NCBI GenBank assembly: GCA_029959085.1
Contig: JARWIR010000031.1
Location: 5,332,001-5,396,000, forward strand
DNA length: 64,000 nucleotides
Reading direction: 5' to 3'
Origin: Nemophila menziesii
Lineage: Eukaryota; Streptophyta; Magnoliopsida; Boraginales; Hydrophyllaceae
Shown here piece after piece: positions 34,191 through 47,450 of the stretch; positions within the stretch are counted from its first letter, which is position 1; each line of letters begins with the position of its first letter. A model generated the notes under the pieces. The model was given only the letters and a program-made list of their open reading frames with translations. It was not told the DNA's origin and searched no databases. The position numbers and the translations under genes are program-made.

Positions 34191-35135
34191 TATCTATTTA
34201 GAGGAACTAAAATGTTCTCCACATTTCTCTTTCAGAAAATTCCTTGAACATGATAAGTACAAATGACCATAAATTTTATTCATCCTAAAAGAGAAGCTCA
34301 AAAGAATTATAAAATCCAGTTTACAAAGAAATGTCAATCAAAATATTCTGACTTGATGTTTCAAGTATATAAAGAAGGGGCCACATTTCTAGGATTCCAC
34401 CTAATGTGAAATTCATGAATATGGATAAATTATTTTTATAGTTAATATTATGTTTCCAACAATTGGTGCTCTCTTTTTAATGGTTTTTTTGGTCTGGATT
34501 TGAGTATGGACAATTTTTCTTAATGAATGATGATTTTGGTTTGGTAATTTATTGTTTGTTTTTTCTTTAATGAATATATTGTGTTCTTTTATAAGGTTTT
34601 GATCTTTGGTACTGCATTTTGAAAGGCGGTGCGCTAATTTTGGTTGAATGAGCATTTTTCTAATGTTCATAATTGTAAAAATGATGGAAAAAAGCAGTTC
34701 ACTGCACAAAAGTTTATGAGAAAACTAAAGGACTGTAATTAAAATTAGCACGATTACAATAAGTTTCACTTTTTACATACGCTTCAACCTTTAGGAACTA
34801 TACGTATTGCCTAATTTTCAAAAGGAGATAGAAACTCCTGCCTACATAGCCATAATATATGGAGACACCATGAAAGTGAAGATTATGCGAATCGTCAAAA
34901 TTGTTACCAATCAGTTTGAATCGATGCACTAATATATATTATTGTTATTTTAATTAATTATTTGTTTTTATTGATATTTTAAATTATTAAATGTATTATT
35001 TAATGAATATTACATTTAAATATAATTAAAAACCATATTTTTTAAAAAAAAGAGTCATTCGCGACTACTTGTAGTCTTCATTGACAATTGTACGTAGTTG
35101 GTTTTTCTATTATATAAATTTATCACTCTCGAATC

Positions 35136-35333
35136 ATGCCTCACATCTGACTCCGAAGCATATTGGATGCTAACAAACTGATTGGTAACAATTTTGATGA
35201 TTAGTACCGTAACGTGAGAATTGTTCTCATGCATGAAAAGGTCATTGATACGATCGATAAACCTCTGACTACTATTCCCGATGAGAATAACAAAGTGGAA
35301 TGGGAAGCTTACATGAACCATTATGATAATTGA
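35136..35333 (+). mobile_element. Ty1-copia gag fragment, unit 3
   Basis: Same fragment as in unit 2, with the same TAG in place of the conserved tryptophan and the same terminal TGA. Confidence 0.8.
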
Positions 35334-35383
35334 CTATCAATTTATTACATTCAATACTTGATCGGATGATGGATTTCTTCAAT

Positions 35384-35385
<2 letters not shown>

Positions 35386-35447
<62 letters not shown>
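35386..35447. repeat. (AT)n microsatellite, unit 3
   Basis: About 62 bases of AT at the site equivalent to 26379. Confidence 0.95.
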
Positions 35448-35452
<5 letters not shown>

Positions 35453-36163
35453 TGGGAAACCCAAAGAAATTAAAATGTCACTACCTAAGATAAAATATTC
35501 GGATATTTGAGGGTGGCCAATCATAATGACTAAACTCTTGGGAAGGTAAAGTACCACGTTCCATATACAACTTAGTATAAGGTAAAGAGAACCTCTCCCA
35601 TTCATTTCTATTACCAAACTAAGAAGTAATTTCATGGTGAGAACCTCAAAGTTTTAGTGAAAATCCTTTATTAAGGCAACAAAAATCGAAGAGGAAAAAT
35701 TCTCATATCATGAGGTCTTGCCAAGCTAGATAGTCAAGAAGGTTAGAATTATTACAACAAACCATTGCATAAGGTGTCCTTACCCAAGACACATAGTAGT
35801 GTTGAGGTTGATTTCTAAGCTACCGACAATTGTTAGAAGGACTTTTGAATCCCGACTAATGTGAATGGCCCAATTCTTCCTTATATCTAATAACTATTAA
35901 ATAGTTGAGTAGGTGGGTTACCCGCAAAAATTAAGCATACTTATCATCCCTTCTTATGTTTTTAGTATATTAATCATTTCTTTTGTTAATCATTTATATT
36001 TTATTGTATATTAGTCCCATAACAAATACCCGACATATATTATTTATTTATTTGTCATTTATTTCGCAACTCTACATTATTTTACTTTCAGAACACATTT
36101 ATTACAACATTGATAGTCCATCTAGCGATGTTAACCCAACACTTATTAAATTACTACTTGTAA

Positions 36164-39100
36164 ACGACCCATACACTTGTGGGAAGTCACCCTCTCAATG
36201 TTGATTTTATATCTCGCTTTGGGGGATGACAAGTACCCACCAATATATAAAATACCCTAAGTATAGTAGTTGATACAAAATACATAGGATGGGTTTATAC
36301 CCACCAAGTTGTAACTATATATTGTTATAACATACCTTAAAAACAATTTCATTGAGGATTGAACAAGGGAAATGTTAAATTGGTTGGTTTACATGTAGTC
36401 GATGGGCATATACCAACCACCTTAAATAATCAGGTTTTCATTTTAAACTCTCACATATTAAGTTTAGTATTTCTTCGGTTTACAGAGTTCTTAATTTAGT
36501 TTATTGTGGGTTTACATAGTGCTTAGTGTTTAGTGTTAGATTTATTGTTGTTTATAGGTACTTGATCACGGATAATTGTGGGGTTTAAACACTCACAATA
36601 AACACAAAAATGAATATGGTAATAAACACTATCATAAGATGTCTAACCAATCGCAAAAACAAGGATAAACAAATGTATCTTTATACGTGACAATGAAAAA
36701 AGGGCATAACTTTAAACATTTGTCTCACATAGGCTTAAAAAAAGTCAAGAAATATAAAATTCACTAAAAAAACATAAGCCATGCCCACCTTCCTATATGG
36801 GGAATATTAGATGATAATTGGTACTGAAACATTAACTTTAGTATTAAAAATTAACCAATACAATACCTATTACATACAAGTTTGTATATACCCACTACAT
36901 TATGCATACAAGTGGATATCAAACCAAAATAAACACATAAATTGGGGTATCAACCCAATATTTTAGGTAAAAGTGGGTATACACCCACTAGTTACAAACA
37001 ACCACAACAATGTAGAATAATCATCCTTCCGTCAATACGTCATTTCTTGTATCCACCAATTGAATACTCATAAATACAAAACAATTTTCAATGTTGGTGG
37101 GCTTATGAGTGTGATAAAATAATGATATATAATCACACATCTAAAAAACACGATTAACTCTCCGCAAGTGTACGAGTTGTTACAAGTAATAATAAGTAAA
37201 TAAAGTTCATTGCTCAGGGATTTAGGTAGTTATTTCAATACTTTTGTAGATTGTTTAAATCTTCCGATTTGAAAGATAAATATATGAAGTGTTTGATTTT
37301 TTAATAAATAATATAAAATAATTATTCAAGGAAGATAGCAGTTAAGATTGCAAGTATGCGCCTAATCATATTGATTTAATGGTTCTAGAAATCATTGGTT
37401 GTTCTTATTAACCAGGATTCTAAATTCTTCCTAACTCATGTAGGGGTCAACTTAGGAAGCTCACATACTCATATTCTAAGAGATTAAGACAAACCTTAGC
37501 GGCTACTTGGCTATTCAAGACCTTGGGTTAATTAGCGTACACCAACCGCGTATTCACAAACCAATAATTACAACACCTTGCCACTTTTGGGTGCAAGGTC
37601 AATTACTTAGTCTAATCAATATAATTTTTTCAAAATTAGATAAGTATATTTTTAAAGGTGTATACCCAGTAGATGCAAATCACAGTTTATTTTAAAACTC
37701 AAAACAACAAATAAAACAGTAAACCTAGATTTCTACATAAATAATTCTAAACTAAATAGAAATTAGTGCATAATTGAATCTTTGAATTAAAATATTAGAA
37801 ATAAATTAAATACAAAATAATTATAATTCTAATTTACCCAAAGAATAGAGATAGGGAGGAGTAGAATTTATCCGGTGAAGCTCCAAACTTGAATCTTCCT
37901 TCTCTAGATCCTCATGATCTCTTTTGTGATGAATTATTGATGAAATGTAAGCTCTGGTGGCCAAGGAATGAATTTATAATGTCAACTTTAGTGTATACAT
38001 AGGTCATGGGCTAGGTTTAAATGACCTAACCCATCTCAAAAACGTTTTCCTCCAAGAGGGGACTAATTCGAATCATGTTTTAACTTTTTCGTTACAGATC
38101 TGAGTTGTAAAATACCAGTAACCATGCGCTCCTAATTCAGAATCCCATATGAATATAAAATGGATCATCCAATTATTTTTAAATATCACGTGACATCGAA
38201 AACAATTCACTATCTAATTTTGGCCGACAACTGTTTCACATTTATAAAAATGGTTTCTTATCCATTCTTTGACATGTAATATAATACGTGTACCTAAGAG
38301 TTTCACATTTAACACATAAGTTACGCACAAATAACTCTAAATGTGAAAAATCTCCAAAAGAGGGTAAGAAACGAGAATATATCAAATAATAGGGAAAACC
38401 CCTCATCTAAGCACAAAAGGAACTTAAAAATATGTCTCAAGATAGGATTTATTTATTACCAAATAAGGGAGACATCAAATGTCTTTCCATTGGATTGCAA
38501 TTACTTCTCTAATGACACACGAGATAAAATTATGCACGTAGGATAGATATTTCTCATCAAGATATATGAATATAAATTACCCGTTCCATCAGCTAACTAT
38601 ATCAAATTTAAAATTAACATGAAGTTAACACATTCTGAATATATTTATTGGATACACAAGTTTTCTATTGCATAAAACCACAATAGAAACTACCGTTACC
38701 TTTTCTATCAAATTGTACTATAGGTCCCTGAAAATTATGTCACAGACTGAAAGTGGGTATAAACTCACGACTGCAACTGTAGAGAACTTTGATATCAAAT
38801 TGCCCTATAGATCCCCTGAACGATCTATATGGGTTTAAACTACATAAATCATTATACTGTGAATAGGGTGAAAAATACAAAATACCAACTACTAATTTAA
38901 ACTATACTATATAACAATTAATGGTTAACAAAAACACTTTATATGAATTAATATTATAAAAATAATTAGGGTTATTTTAGAAACATTTCAAGATTTAACA
39001 ACTATTATTCCATGTTATTCTATAATTTTCAGAAAAAAGAAGCAAAAACTAATAAAATTGCATTAAGAACACCTTATTTAACCCATAAAATAATATTTGT

Positions 39101-39202
39101 ATTGTTTTTGAAAATATTGCTTCCGCCGATTAAAAACTCCTCTAATAGACATGTTGTTCTTCTCTTAAAAAATAATAGTTTATGTATACGAAAGGTATGA
39201 AT
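36164..39202. other. Non-coding module, unit 3
   Basis: Counterpart of 27168-30212. No gene seen. Confidence 0.5.
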
Positions 39203-40130
39203 TAAGCCAAACTCGCATCACGAAATGAATCACCATAATGCTTTACATTCCAAGAATGAGAAAGAGTGCTTGAAAGTTCAATTTATGAAAGATTTTTTTG
39301 TCAACGACCATATATATGATTTGGTTAATATAGAAAAAGTTTAGTATGGATGGTATTTTCCCTAATTTAGAGTGCATAGTGAAAATTATTAAAATTCATG
39401 TTTACCTATTTCTTTTCTCATTGTATACCCATCTCGTCCTTTTGGGAGATAGTTGACTTATGTTTTTTACCCACCAAGATTTATGGTATAGATTTTTTGT
39501 GGGAAATTAGATCAAACTTTTTATTAACTTAAACATATAAGACTTTCATCCAATATTTAATAATCCAATATTTAATCATAATAGTTAATTATAATAGCAA
39601 GACATGTGTAAATAGATTAATTAGAAAAGTTACCACAATTAATTTTTTAGGTTTAATATAAGGTACATTTCATACACTACTAAAAGTTGTATTGAACCAT
39701 TCAATATAGGATGAAATACTTTTCCTATTTATTAACCCAACACACAGAACGGAAGCCCAAGCAACATTGTTGGCAAATAGGCTGGAAAGAAGAGAAAAAT
39801 TCAATAATATTTACTTCCCATTTAACTACTATGTAACTAGTCTACACATCATGGGCCTTATCCATTCTTAGGATTTAAACAAAAATTTACCCTAATAACA
39901 AAGACGCCGCGGCTCCTCTCTTTGTGTATATCAAGGTAAAGTTTCCTCTCCATGTACATATACATTGGTAAAATTAGGTAAAATAGTATTATATCTTACT
40001 CAAATTTTTTTGTTGTATTTGTTTATATGGTTACTAAATTTAATTTTTTTTCACAGAATAATTAAAAATTGATGTTCTTCTGAGTAATTTTATTGAGTCT
40101 TTTGGATTTGTAAAACTAAAAGTTTCATCA

Positions 40131-42500
40131 ATGGAAAAAAACTTAGATAAATATGAGTTGTCCAATATACTAAGAGACGTTCTCTTAATCAAGGTATGTG
40201 ATTTATTTTAGTTACCATGTTGCAAGGCACAAGAAAAATCTTGAACCCAATTACAATATGAGTCCCTATATAATGTGAAAATTGCAATATAGACCCACAT
40301 TATTGTTCCTTAGGAAAGAGGTAAAAGATTTGTGTATGGAATGTAATTTGTCTCTCCTATAAATAATTGAAAAATATAGGATTAGATTTTTCAGTTTTAG
40401 CAACTAGAAAGTCATGCAATACAATTCAAACAAAAATATTTTGTATTTTTTTATTCATACATATCATCGAGTGTTGTTTGATTACAGGAAAGCGATTGTT
40501 GGTCATGACATTTCAAGAAAATAGAACACTTATATAATTAACTTGGTAAGTTTATTAATTTATTGTTATGCTTCATATGATACTTAATAACAGATGATCA
40601 ACCCTTAATATATAACTCATTGTTCTAATGATTGTAAATTTTAGTTTGGTAATAGATGTGTTTAATTTAGATTAAAAGAATAAAAGCAAGTAATTGTGTG
40701 GGTGATAAAATATTATTTGTACACAACTGAACATTAAACACTCGATTAATAAAAGTTATGTAAACCAATATTGAATACACAAATAAAAAGTGTGTTATTG
40801 GGTGTAAAGAATAACCATTTTAGTATGTCATTGAATTAATTCTGCACCGATATGGCGGTACTTAATTATTCCTCTTGAATATTTTTACCACTTTATATGT
40901 GCGGCGTATAATTCACCTAGATCTTTGAGTTTCGTAGCTCGAAAAGGAATGATCGTGTGATTAAAGCCTTCGCCAGGGTAATTCATCGCCTTCTCTTTCA
41001 TTTCTTTCATGCACAAAATATATTTTACATACTTTTTTGCATTTTTCTGTGTTGAATAATGAATTGTTTGTAGAAATTTAATTCTACTTGTTTGTGATCT
41101 CATACCCTTCAAATTCGTGAAATTGTTGTTAATTTACTACTATGAATTGGTATAAAGATGTAAAACCTCCATGTGCAAAAATCCCCAGAATTGGCAGAGA
41201 TAGACTATGTGTTTCTTGTCTCACAGTACACGCGCCATGAGTCATAAAAGTTGACCAAAAAGTCAAAGGTGTTCAATTTTCAAAAACTACCACTTTTATT
41301 GGGACATAGCACTTTCCATTACTTAGAGGTCAAATCAACAATGTAAAATATGCACACATGCACAAAGTTTTATCCAGTTTTTTAATTAGTTTGTTGTTTA
41401 AAATTATTTTGTACCACATTGTGGGATTGTGACGATAGTTTATGCGTTTTCGAGAGTGGTTGATTATATAGACACAGACAAAGGAATAAGCAAAGTCAAA
41501 CACAAGAGTTGACTCTATTATTTTTTATTAACTGAAATTAGTTATACTTGATGATTGTACAGCTGTTAAGCTACTTAGAGGTATAATATATACACATACA
41601 TGTTAGTACTTCTCTAAATACTACATGTCTCTTGAAATCAGAATCATTTTAAGATAATTAATTTATTGATTGATTTAATTTGAATGCAGGTAAAAGGAGC
41701 TAAGTTTGTACAAGAGTCCAAAAAAAAGAGAAGAGAGGGAACACAGTGACATGTCAATGATGTCATCACAAACTGAGCTCACAAAGGATGTAACGGCTCC
41801 TCCTCCTCCACCTGTCCAGTCTCAGAATGTTCTTCCTTCATTTGAGGTTTCTGTAAGATCAGATGAAGGAATCAATCTTGTGGTGGATCTTAATTCAAAG
41901 CTATTAGATTTATCAAATCAACTCAAAAACGGAGTATGTGTGTGCAACACGTTCTGGAAAGGGAATCTTAAAAACTTTTGTAAAGAACAGCAGATTCTTT
42001 CTCCAACTGCTAACAAATCTGAGAAAAAACACTACTCTTCTCAAGTAAGTCATTACTTTTCCTTACTTCTCTTTAAGGTTTTCTGTGTAAAATGGAGCGT
42101 TTAGGGTAATTTTTCTTTCCCAGTAAATAATTTTATTAATTGTTAAATTGTGGTTCAATTGTAATCAACTTTTTTGATTTTTTTTTTTCCAATTTTGCAG
42201 CAAAGGAGTAAAAAAGACCGTGTCAGCTAAATTAAGACGAGGTAGTAAGCGAAGAAGAAAGGATTCTGCAGAGTGTGAGAGTGAGAAGAGGATTTTGAGA
42301 CAAAGAAAGACTAGTGAAAAAGGTCATGTAGTCTTCAAGGTTTGTGCACTTTTTTTTTGTCACAATAAAAAACTATTACACATTTTTTTTTGCGAAATAA
42401 TTTTCTCAGTTTATATAATAATGGTTGATCATTTTACTTTTGGCAGTGAGGAGTTGGAAGGAACCTGGAGTTTAGGAAGATATATAAGTATATATATATA
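40131..42500 (+). CDS. Best preserved family gene (diverged paralogue), probably still damaged
   Basis: Exon 1 (40131-40193, MEKNLDKYELSNILRD..., donor AAG/GTATGTG) is intact. Exon 2 (40488-40545) has a TGA. The main exon follows GAATGCAG at 41690 and, from MSMMSSQTEL (41750), reads PPPPPVQSQNVLPSFE, VSVRSDEGINLVVDLNSKL, NGVCVCNTFWKGNLK and YSSQ before donor GTAAGT (about 42043). A basic exon (about 42202-42340) reads KLRRGSKRRRKD, then RILRQRKTSEKGHVVFK before GTTTGT. The last exon begins at about 42448 (GGCAGTGAGGAGTTGG), where either TGA ends the protein or ELEGTWSLGRYI continues it. The phase between main and basic exons is uncertain. A nuclear protein with a DLN-type motif is likely. Family unrecognised. 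Confidence 0.5.
40857..41689. other. Sequence unique to unit 4, upstream of the main exon
   Basis: Not present in other units. A minus-strand 75-codon frame (41112-40885: MNYPGEGFNHTIIPFRATKL) has composition like real protein, but I cannot identify it and no other copy exists to test it. The rest is intron-like with no gene. Confidence 0.35.
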
Positions 42501-42975
42501 TATACAAATTTGGGGTTGGTGGATGAAATTTTGTTGGGGGTACAAAGGTTTTTGTTCTTATTTTTGCTCATACTGAATGTTTAAATTGTTTTCCTTTTTT
42601 TTGTTCTCGTTAAGAGGTGTTTACCCTTTTTCTGCAAACTCTAGGGTTAAATGTTTGAATTGTTTACTGGGGCATTTCTAAACATCTCAGAAAACTCAGG
42701 CTTAGGATATATTTGCAAATGAATGTTTAGCAAGTATTGTTTTTTTATCCCCTTCATCTTGTATATCTGTTGTGTGTTTGGATCGAGAGGGAAAGGGGAG
42801 AATGATTAAAGTGTCTTATTCCTTGCTTGGCACCACAATTTACCTCAATCAATCTTGATTACTCTATCTTAGTTCGCTTTGTTCTTACCACAACTCACCG
42901 TTAAAACCTTCTCGTTTCCTTTGCTCTTGCCACAACTCACAGTAAAAACCATTTTTTCTTTTTTTCTTTTGCCTA
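42501..42975. other. 3' flank of the unit 4 gene
   Basis: T-rich, less AT-biased than neighbours. Includes a directly repeated phrase (CTTGCCACAACTCAC / CTTACCACAACTCACCGTTAAAAACC-like) near 42885 and 42925. No gene seen. Confidence 0.35.
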
Positions 42976-43757
42976 AGAACACCATATTTAACCCATAAAA
43001 TAAATATTTGTTTATTGTCTTTGAAAATATTACTTCCACCGATTAAAGTCTCCTATGATAGACAAGTTGTTCTTCTCTTAAAAAATAATAGTTTGTGTAT
43101 ACGAAAGATATGAAGCAAGCCAAACTCACATAAGGAACTTAATCACCATAATGCATACCTGCCAAGAATGAGAAAGAGTGCTTGAAAGTTCAATTCATGA
43201 AAGATTGGTTTTGCAACGAATGTATAAATGATTTTGTAATTTCAGAACAAATTTTGTACGGAGGGTATGCTCTCTTATTTAGAGTGTATAGTGAAAAATA
43301 TTAAAATTCATGTTTACTGTTTTCGTTTCTCATTGTATCCTCATCTCGTCTTTTTGGGAGATAGTATACTTATATTTTTTACCCACCTAGATTTATTGTA
43401 TAGATTTTTTGTGCGAAAGTAGCTCAACCTTTTTATTAACTTAAGTATATAATACTTTCATCCAATATTTGATGATCCAATATTTAATTATAATCGTTAA
43501 TTATAATAACAAGACACGTGTCAATAGATTAATTGAAAAAGTTACCACAATTAGTTTTTTTATTTTAAATATAAGGTATATTTCATAAATTACTAAAAGT
43601 TATATTGGACCATTCAATATAGGATGAAAGAATTTTCCTATTTATTAACCAGATATAGAACGTAAGCCAAGTAACCTTATTGGAAAATGGGCCTTATCCA
43701 TTCTTACGTCCCATTTTATTACTATGTAACTAGTCTACATAGCATGGGCCTTATCCA

Positions 43758-43907
43758 TTCTTAGGGTTTAAACAAAAATTTACCCTAATAACAAAGACGC
43801 CGCCGGCAGACAAAGTTAGAACTGCAAAATAAAACCCGCTCCTCTCTTTGTGTATATTGAGGTAAAGTTTCATCTCCATGTACATATACATTGGTAAAAC
43901 CCATATG
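43758..43907 (+). repeat. Tandem unit 5: leader only, joined to CACTA copy 2
   Basis: Unit start TTCTTAGGGTTTAAAC through leader, GAGGTAAAG and CATGTACATATACATTGGTA. It then passes into transposase coding sequence at 43908. Just before it, GGGCCTTATCCATTCTTA occurs twice (about 43688 and 43746), a small local duplication. Confidence 0.8.
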
Positions 43908-46900
43908 AAGAACAAGTGGACTAACACATCTTTCACCGAGTTGCTTGATCTTCTATGCCGTGTGTTTCCCAAACCTCATACCTTGCCCGAGTCATACGAG
44001 GAGTGCAACAAAAACTTAAAAAGTTTAGGTATGGGGTACAATACCATCGATGTTTGCATGAACGATTGTGCTTTATTTTACAAGGAGAATGACTCCCTCG
44101 ATAAGTGTCCAGTATGTGGTGAATCCAGATGGGACCCAAAGAAGGGTCGGAAAGTAGCGCATAAGAAACTCCGATATTTCCCAATTGCCTCGAGGTTGCA
44201 GCGACTTTATGCTTCGAGACACACTGCCGAAAATATGATTTGGCACCATACAGGGAAGAGTACAGATCTAGATGTGTTGCGTCTTCTAGTTGATGGCGAT
44301 AGTTGGAAGAGATTTGTTCAGTTACATCCTGAGTTTGCTAGTGAACCTCGGAATTGTTTCTTGGGTTTGGTTATCGATGGTTATTGTCCTTTCTCTATGC
44401 AGAACAACTCGTACAGCATGTGGTCGGTTATATTGACCGTCTACAAACTACCACTGTGGGAGTGTATGAAGGAGACAACATTGCAGCTTTGTTTGTTGAA
44501 TCCTGGACCCCGTTCACTTGGCAAGATAATGGGTGTCTTTCTTCGTCCTGTTATAGATGAGTTGGACGAGTTGTGGGATAAAGAGATCCTTACGTATGAC
44601 GCCCACAAGAAGGAAGAGTTTACGATGAAAGTTTGTTTGTTGTCCACGACCAATGATTACCCCGCTAAGTCATACACTTCGGGATGGTCGGGTCAAGGTT
44701 ACTTAGCTTGTCCAGAATGCATGGATACTACTATGTCATTGAGGGTGAAGAAAGGGGTTGTTAACTTTGACCATAGACGTTGGTTACCTGCCACATATCG
44801 ATTTAGAAAAGACAAGGTTCCGTACCTCGCTTCCGATTATAGGGCCCATCGAAGAAATATACTCCTGCCGATATTCAGACACAGTTAGATGGGCTTTCTA
44901 TTGTGTTTCCCGGTAGACACAAGGATTTTGTGGGCAAGATCATGAAGCAAACTGTTCCACGACGATTCAATTGGAAGAAAAATAGTATTTTGTATCGTTT
45001 ATCTTATTTGTCCGAAAATTTGTTGAAACATAACATTGACGTTATGCATTGCGAGAAAAATGTGTTTGATAGTATGCTCGGTACAGTTATAGGTCATGAT
45101 GAGAAATTTAACAAAGATAACGTGAAAGCAAGAATGGATTTTCAGGATATGAACATCAGGAAAGATTTGTGGTTGACATCAAGAGACGGTAAACTGATAC
45201 TGAAACGAGCAAAGTATAAATTGTCAACGGAAAAGCGGAATATATTACTTGACTGGTTGAAGGCACAGAAGTTTCGCGATGGTTTCACATCTAGTTTGAG
45301 AAATAATGTTCAAAGTGATACGGGAAAGATTATCGGAATGAAATCTCACGACTGTCACGTGATGATGCAATTGCTTTTCGTGGCTAGTATCCCAGGGCTT
45401 ATCGAAGACAAAGTGATTAGTGGTGCGATTATTGGGTTAGCTAACGTGTTTAGAGTCGTTTGTTATAAAAATCTCAGCAGGAAAGAGTTAGAATCGAGCA
45501 AGGCGAAAGTGGTTGAAGTTATGTGTAGACTGGAAATAATTTTGCCTCCCGCGTTTTCCGATATAATGATCCACCTGGTTATACACTTATACGACGAAGC
45601 TTTGTTAGGGGGACCGGTTCAGATGCGTTGGATGTACCCGTTTGAGCGGTATCTAAAGAAGTTAAAGGAGTACATACTAAATCCGGCTAGGCCGGAGGGT
45701 TTAATCGCCAAGGGGTACGTCGCTTTGACTTTCATATCGCGTTATTTTCCAGAAAAAAAAACAAAGTTCAATGAACTGGGTAGATATACCGAGACTGAAG
45801 TTCAACCTAAAGAGTTATCCGTATTAAAGAGTCAGTGTACTCCACTTGTTAAAAACGAGTATGGTGTTTTGCAATACATTAAGAAGGAGCAAATCAACTG
45901 GTACATTTTACTTAATTACGACGAAATCCAGCATTTGACGACGTAAGTTGATCATTTTATTTATTATTTCTTTAATTCTGTTTGAAAAACGTATTGAATT
46001 TACTCTTTAAATGTGTAGGAAATACAAAGCCACGCTATCGGGCCCTGAAGATGATAAAACTAGGAAACACCGACAAAATTTTCGAGATTGTTATTTGCAT
46101 AAGGTATACATTCATTCAAATACCAATGTAGGTCTCAATATTTGGCAATGTAGTTATTATTTTTTTTTTGTTTGTAGGTTTATGATATGGAAAAAGACGG
46201 CGGTGCATTTGCTATTAGCGAGATGATTTCATTGGCTAGTAAGTCTCATGGTGTAGTTTATAAGTACGATTCATGTGTTGTGAACGGTGTCAAATGGGTT
46301 ACTCGTGAAAAGGGGAAAAAAGGGTGACTCAAGATTACAAGGTATGCACAGTGTACGATGATAAACCATATTACGGTGAATTAGTCAACATTGTAGAGGT
46401 AACATTTGATGGTGGTTGTTCAATTGTGCTATTCGAGTGTAATTGGTATAACACGAGTACTGCGAGGACAGAGAATGGGGTAACCATTATTAATACATCT
46501 ACTTTTTTGTTTGGAGAGACGAGTCATACATCTTAGCCACACAAGCGAAAAAAGTATATTATATTGATGAGATTAATTCAAGGAAATCACAAAAAGGGTG
46601 GAAAGTTGTTTGGGAAATCAATGATAGACATGGATGGAGTCCCGAGTTATGGGGTGCCGAATCACTACCTACTGAAAACGAGAGTGTCACGATCCCTTTA
46701 GTGAACACCGAGACGGATTACTCACAGTTACTTTTGACAACTGGTGAGGAGATCCCATTTGACCCTTCTCTTTTACACATAGATTTAATTATTGATGAAG
46801 AGGATGAGCCTTTTGATGACACGATGGACGGGTATGCCGACGATGAAGAAGAGGAACCGATCTACGTTGATAGTGATGAGGAAGTTGTTGACACGAGTGG

Positions 46901-46916
46901 TTACTATACAGACTGA
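43878..46916 (+). pseudogene. CACTA transposase (TNP2/TNPD-like), copy 2, less decayed
   Basis: A 336-codon frame begins in unit 5 leader DNA (ATG 43878, MYIYIGKTHMKNKW) and covers the whole TNP2 region without stops to 44888 (CPVCGESRWDP, DGDSWKRFVQLHPEFASEPR, NCFLGLVIDGYCPFSM, MWSVILTVYKLPLWECMKE, GPRSLGKIMGVFLRP). DUF4218 follows in another frame (44903-45946). A short exon at 46019-46104 and DUF4216 (46178-46916) carry a stop at 46325. The five stops found in copy 1 over the shared part are absent here; the frameshift at about 44886 and the stop at 46325 are shared. The N-terminal transposase-associated part is missing. Confidence 0.8.
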
Positions 46917-47118
46917 TTTGAAGAATTTTTTATGATTACGTGTTTTTTATTTGTTTGGATTTTGATTACGTTTTTTTCATTCTTTTGATTTTGATTAAGT
47001 GTTTTTGATTGTTTAGAATTTTATTATTTTTTGTTATGTTTTGGAATTGTATTACGTTAAGCTTATTGTGTGTTTGAAATTATAGTTGTTCATTTTCCAT
47101 TTTCTTAAAAAAAAAAGG

Positions 47119-47450
47119 TTATTCGCGACTACATGTGTATGAACTAGTCGCGAATGCTTTGTGTAATTTGCGACTAGTTTATACGCATAAACTAGTCGGC
47201 AAAAATAAGCAAATCTTTAGCGACTACAAAATAGTCGCTAATCACAAAATAAATATCCACTAAATGTTGGCGCTCCACTTTGCCGCCCATCGAAAAGACA
47301 CGCGTTAACTTCTTGCATTTCGCGACTACTTTGTAGTCAGGAAAAACCAATTAGGTCGGTCAAATTACCAACACGTGGAGGTCATCACCTCCTTTACCGA
47401 CTACTTTCTAACCTTTAGCGACTACCGCATGTAGTCGCAAATGAGAGAGT
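47119..47450. repeat. Internal GCGACTA repeat block, CACTA copy 2
   Basis: Counterpart of 14034-14356, with the same hairpin types; a few motif bases differ (for example GCGACTACAAAATAGTCGC here against GCGATTACAAAGTAGTCGC). Confidence 0.7.

Larger units (their letters stand above)
30861..39864 (+). repeat. Tandem unit 3 (long form, ~9.0 kb)
   Basis: Same order of parts as unit 2. Lacks about 31 leader bases (GACGCCGCC joins GCTCCTCTC), a loss shared with unit 4. It has an internal deletion in the family gene. Confidence 0.9.
39865..43757 (+). repeat. Tandem unit 4 (~3.9 kb, carries the diverged paralogue)
   Basis: Matches unit 3 from the start to about 40856 (CACCGATATGGC), then differs through 40857-42975. 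It rejoins the unit pattern at CTAAGAACACCATATTTAACCC (compare 21023) up to the promoter-like region. The poly(A) polymerase fragment, copia fragment and long module are absent. Confidence 0.8.
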
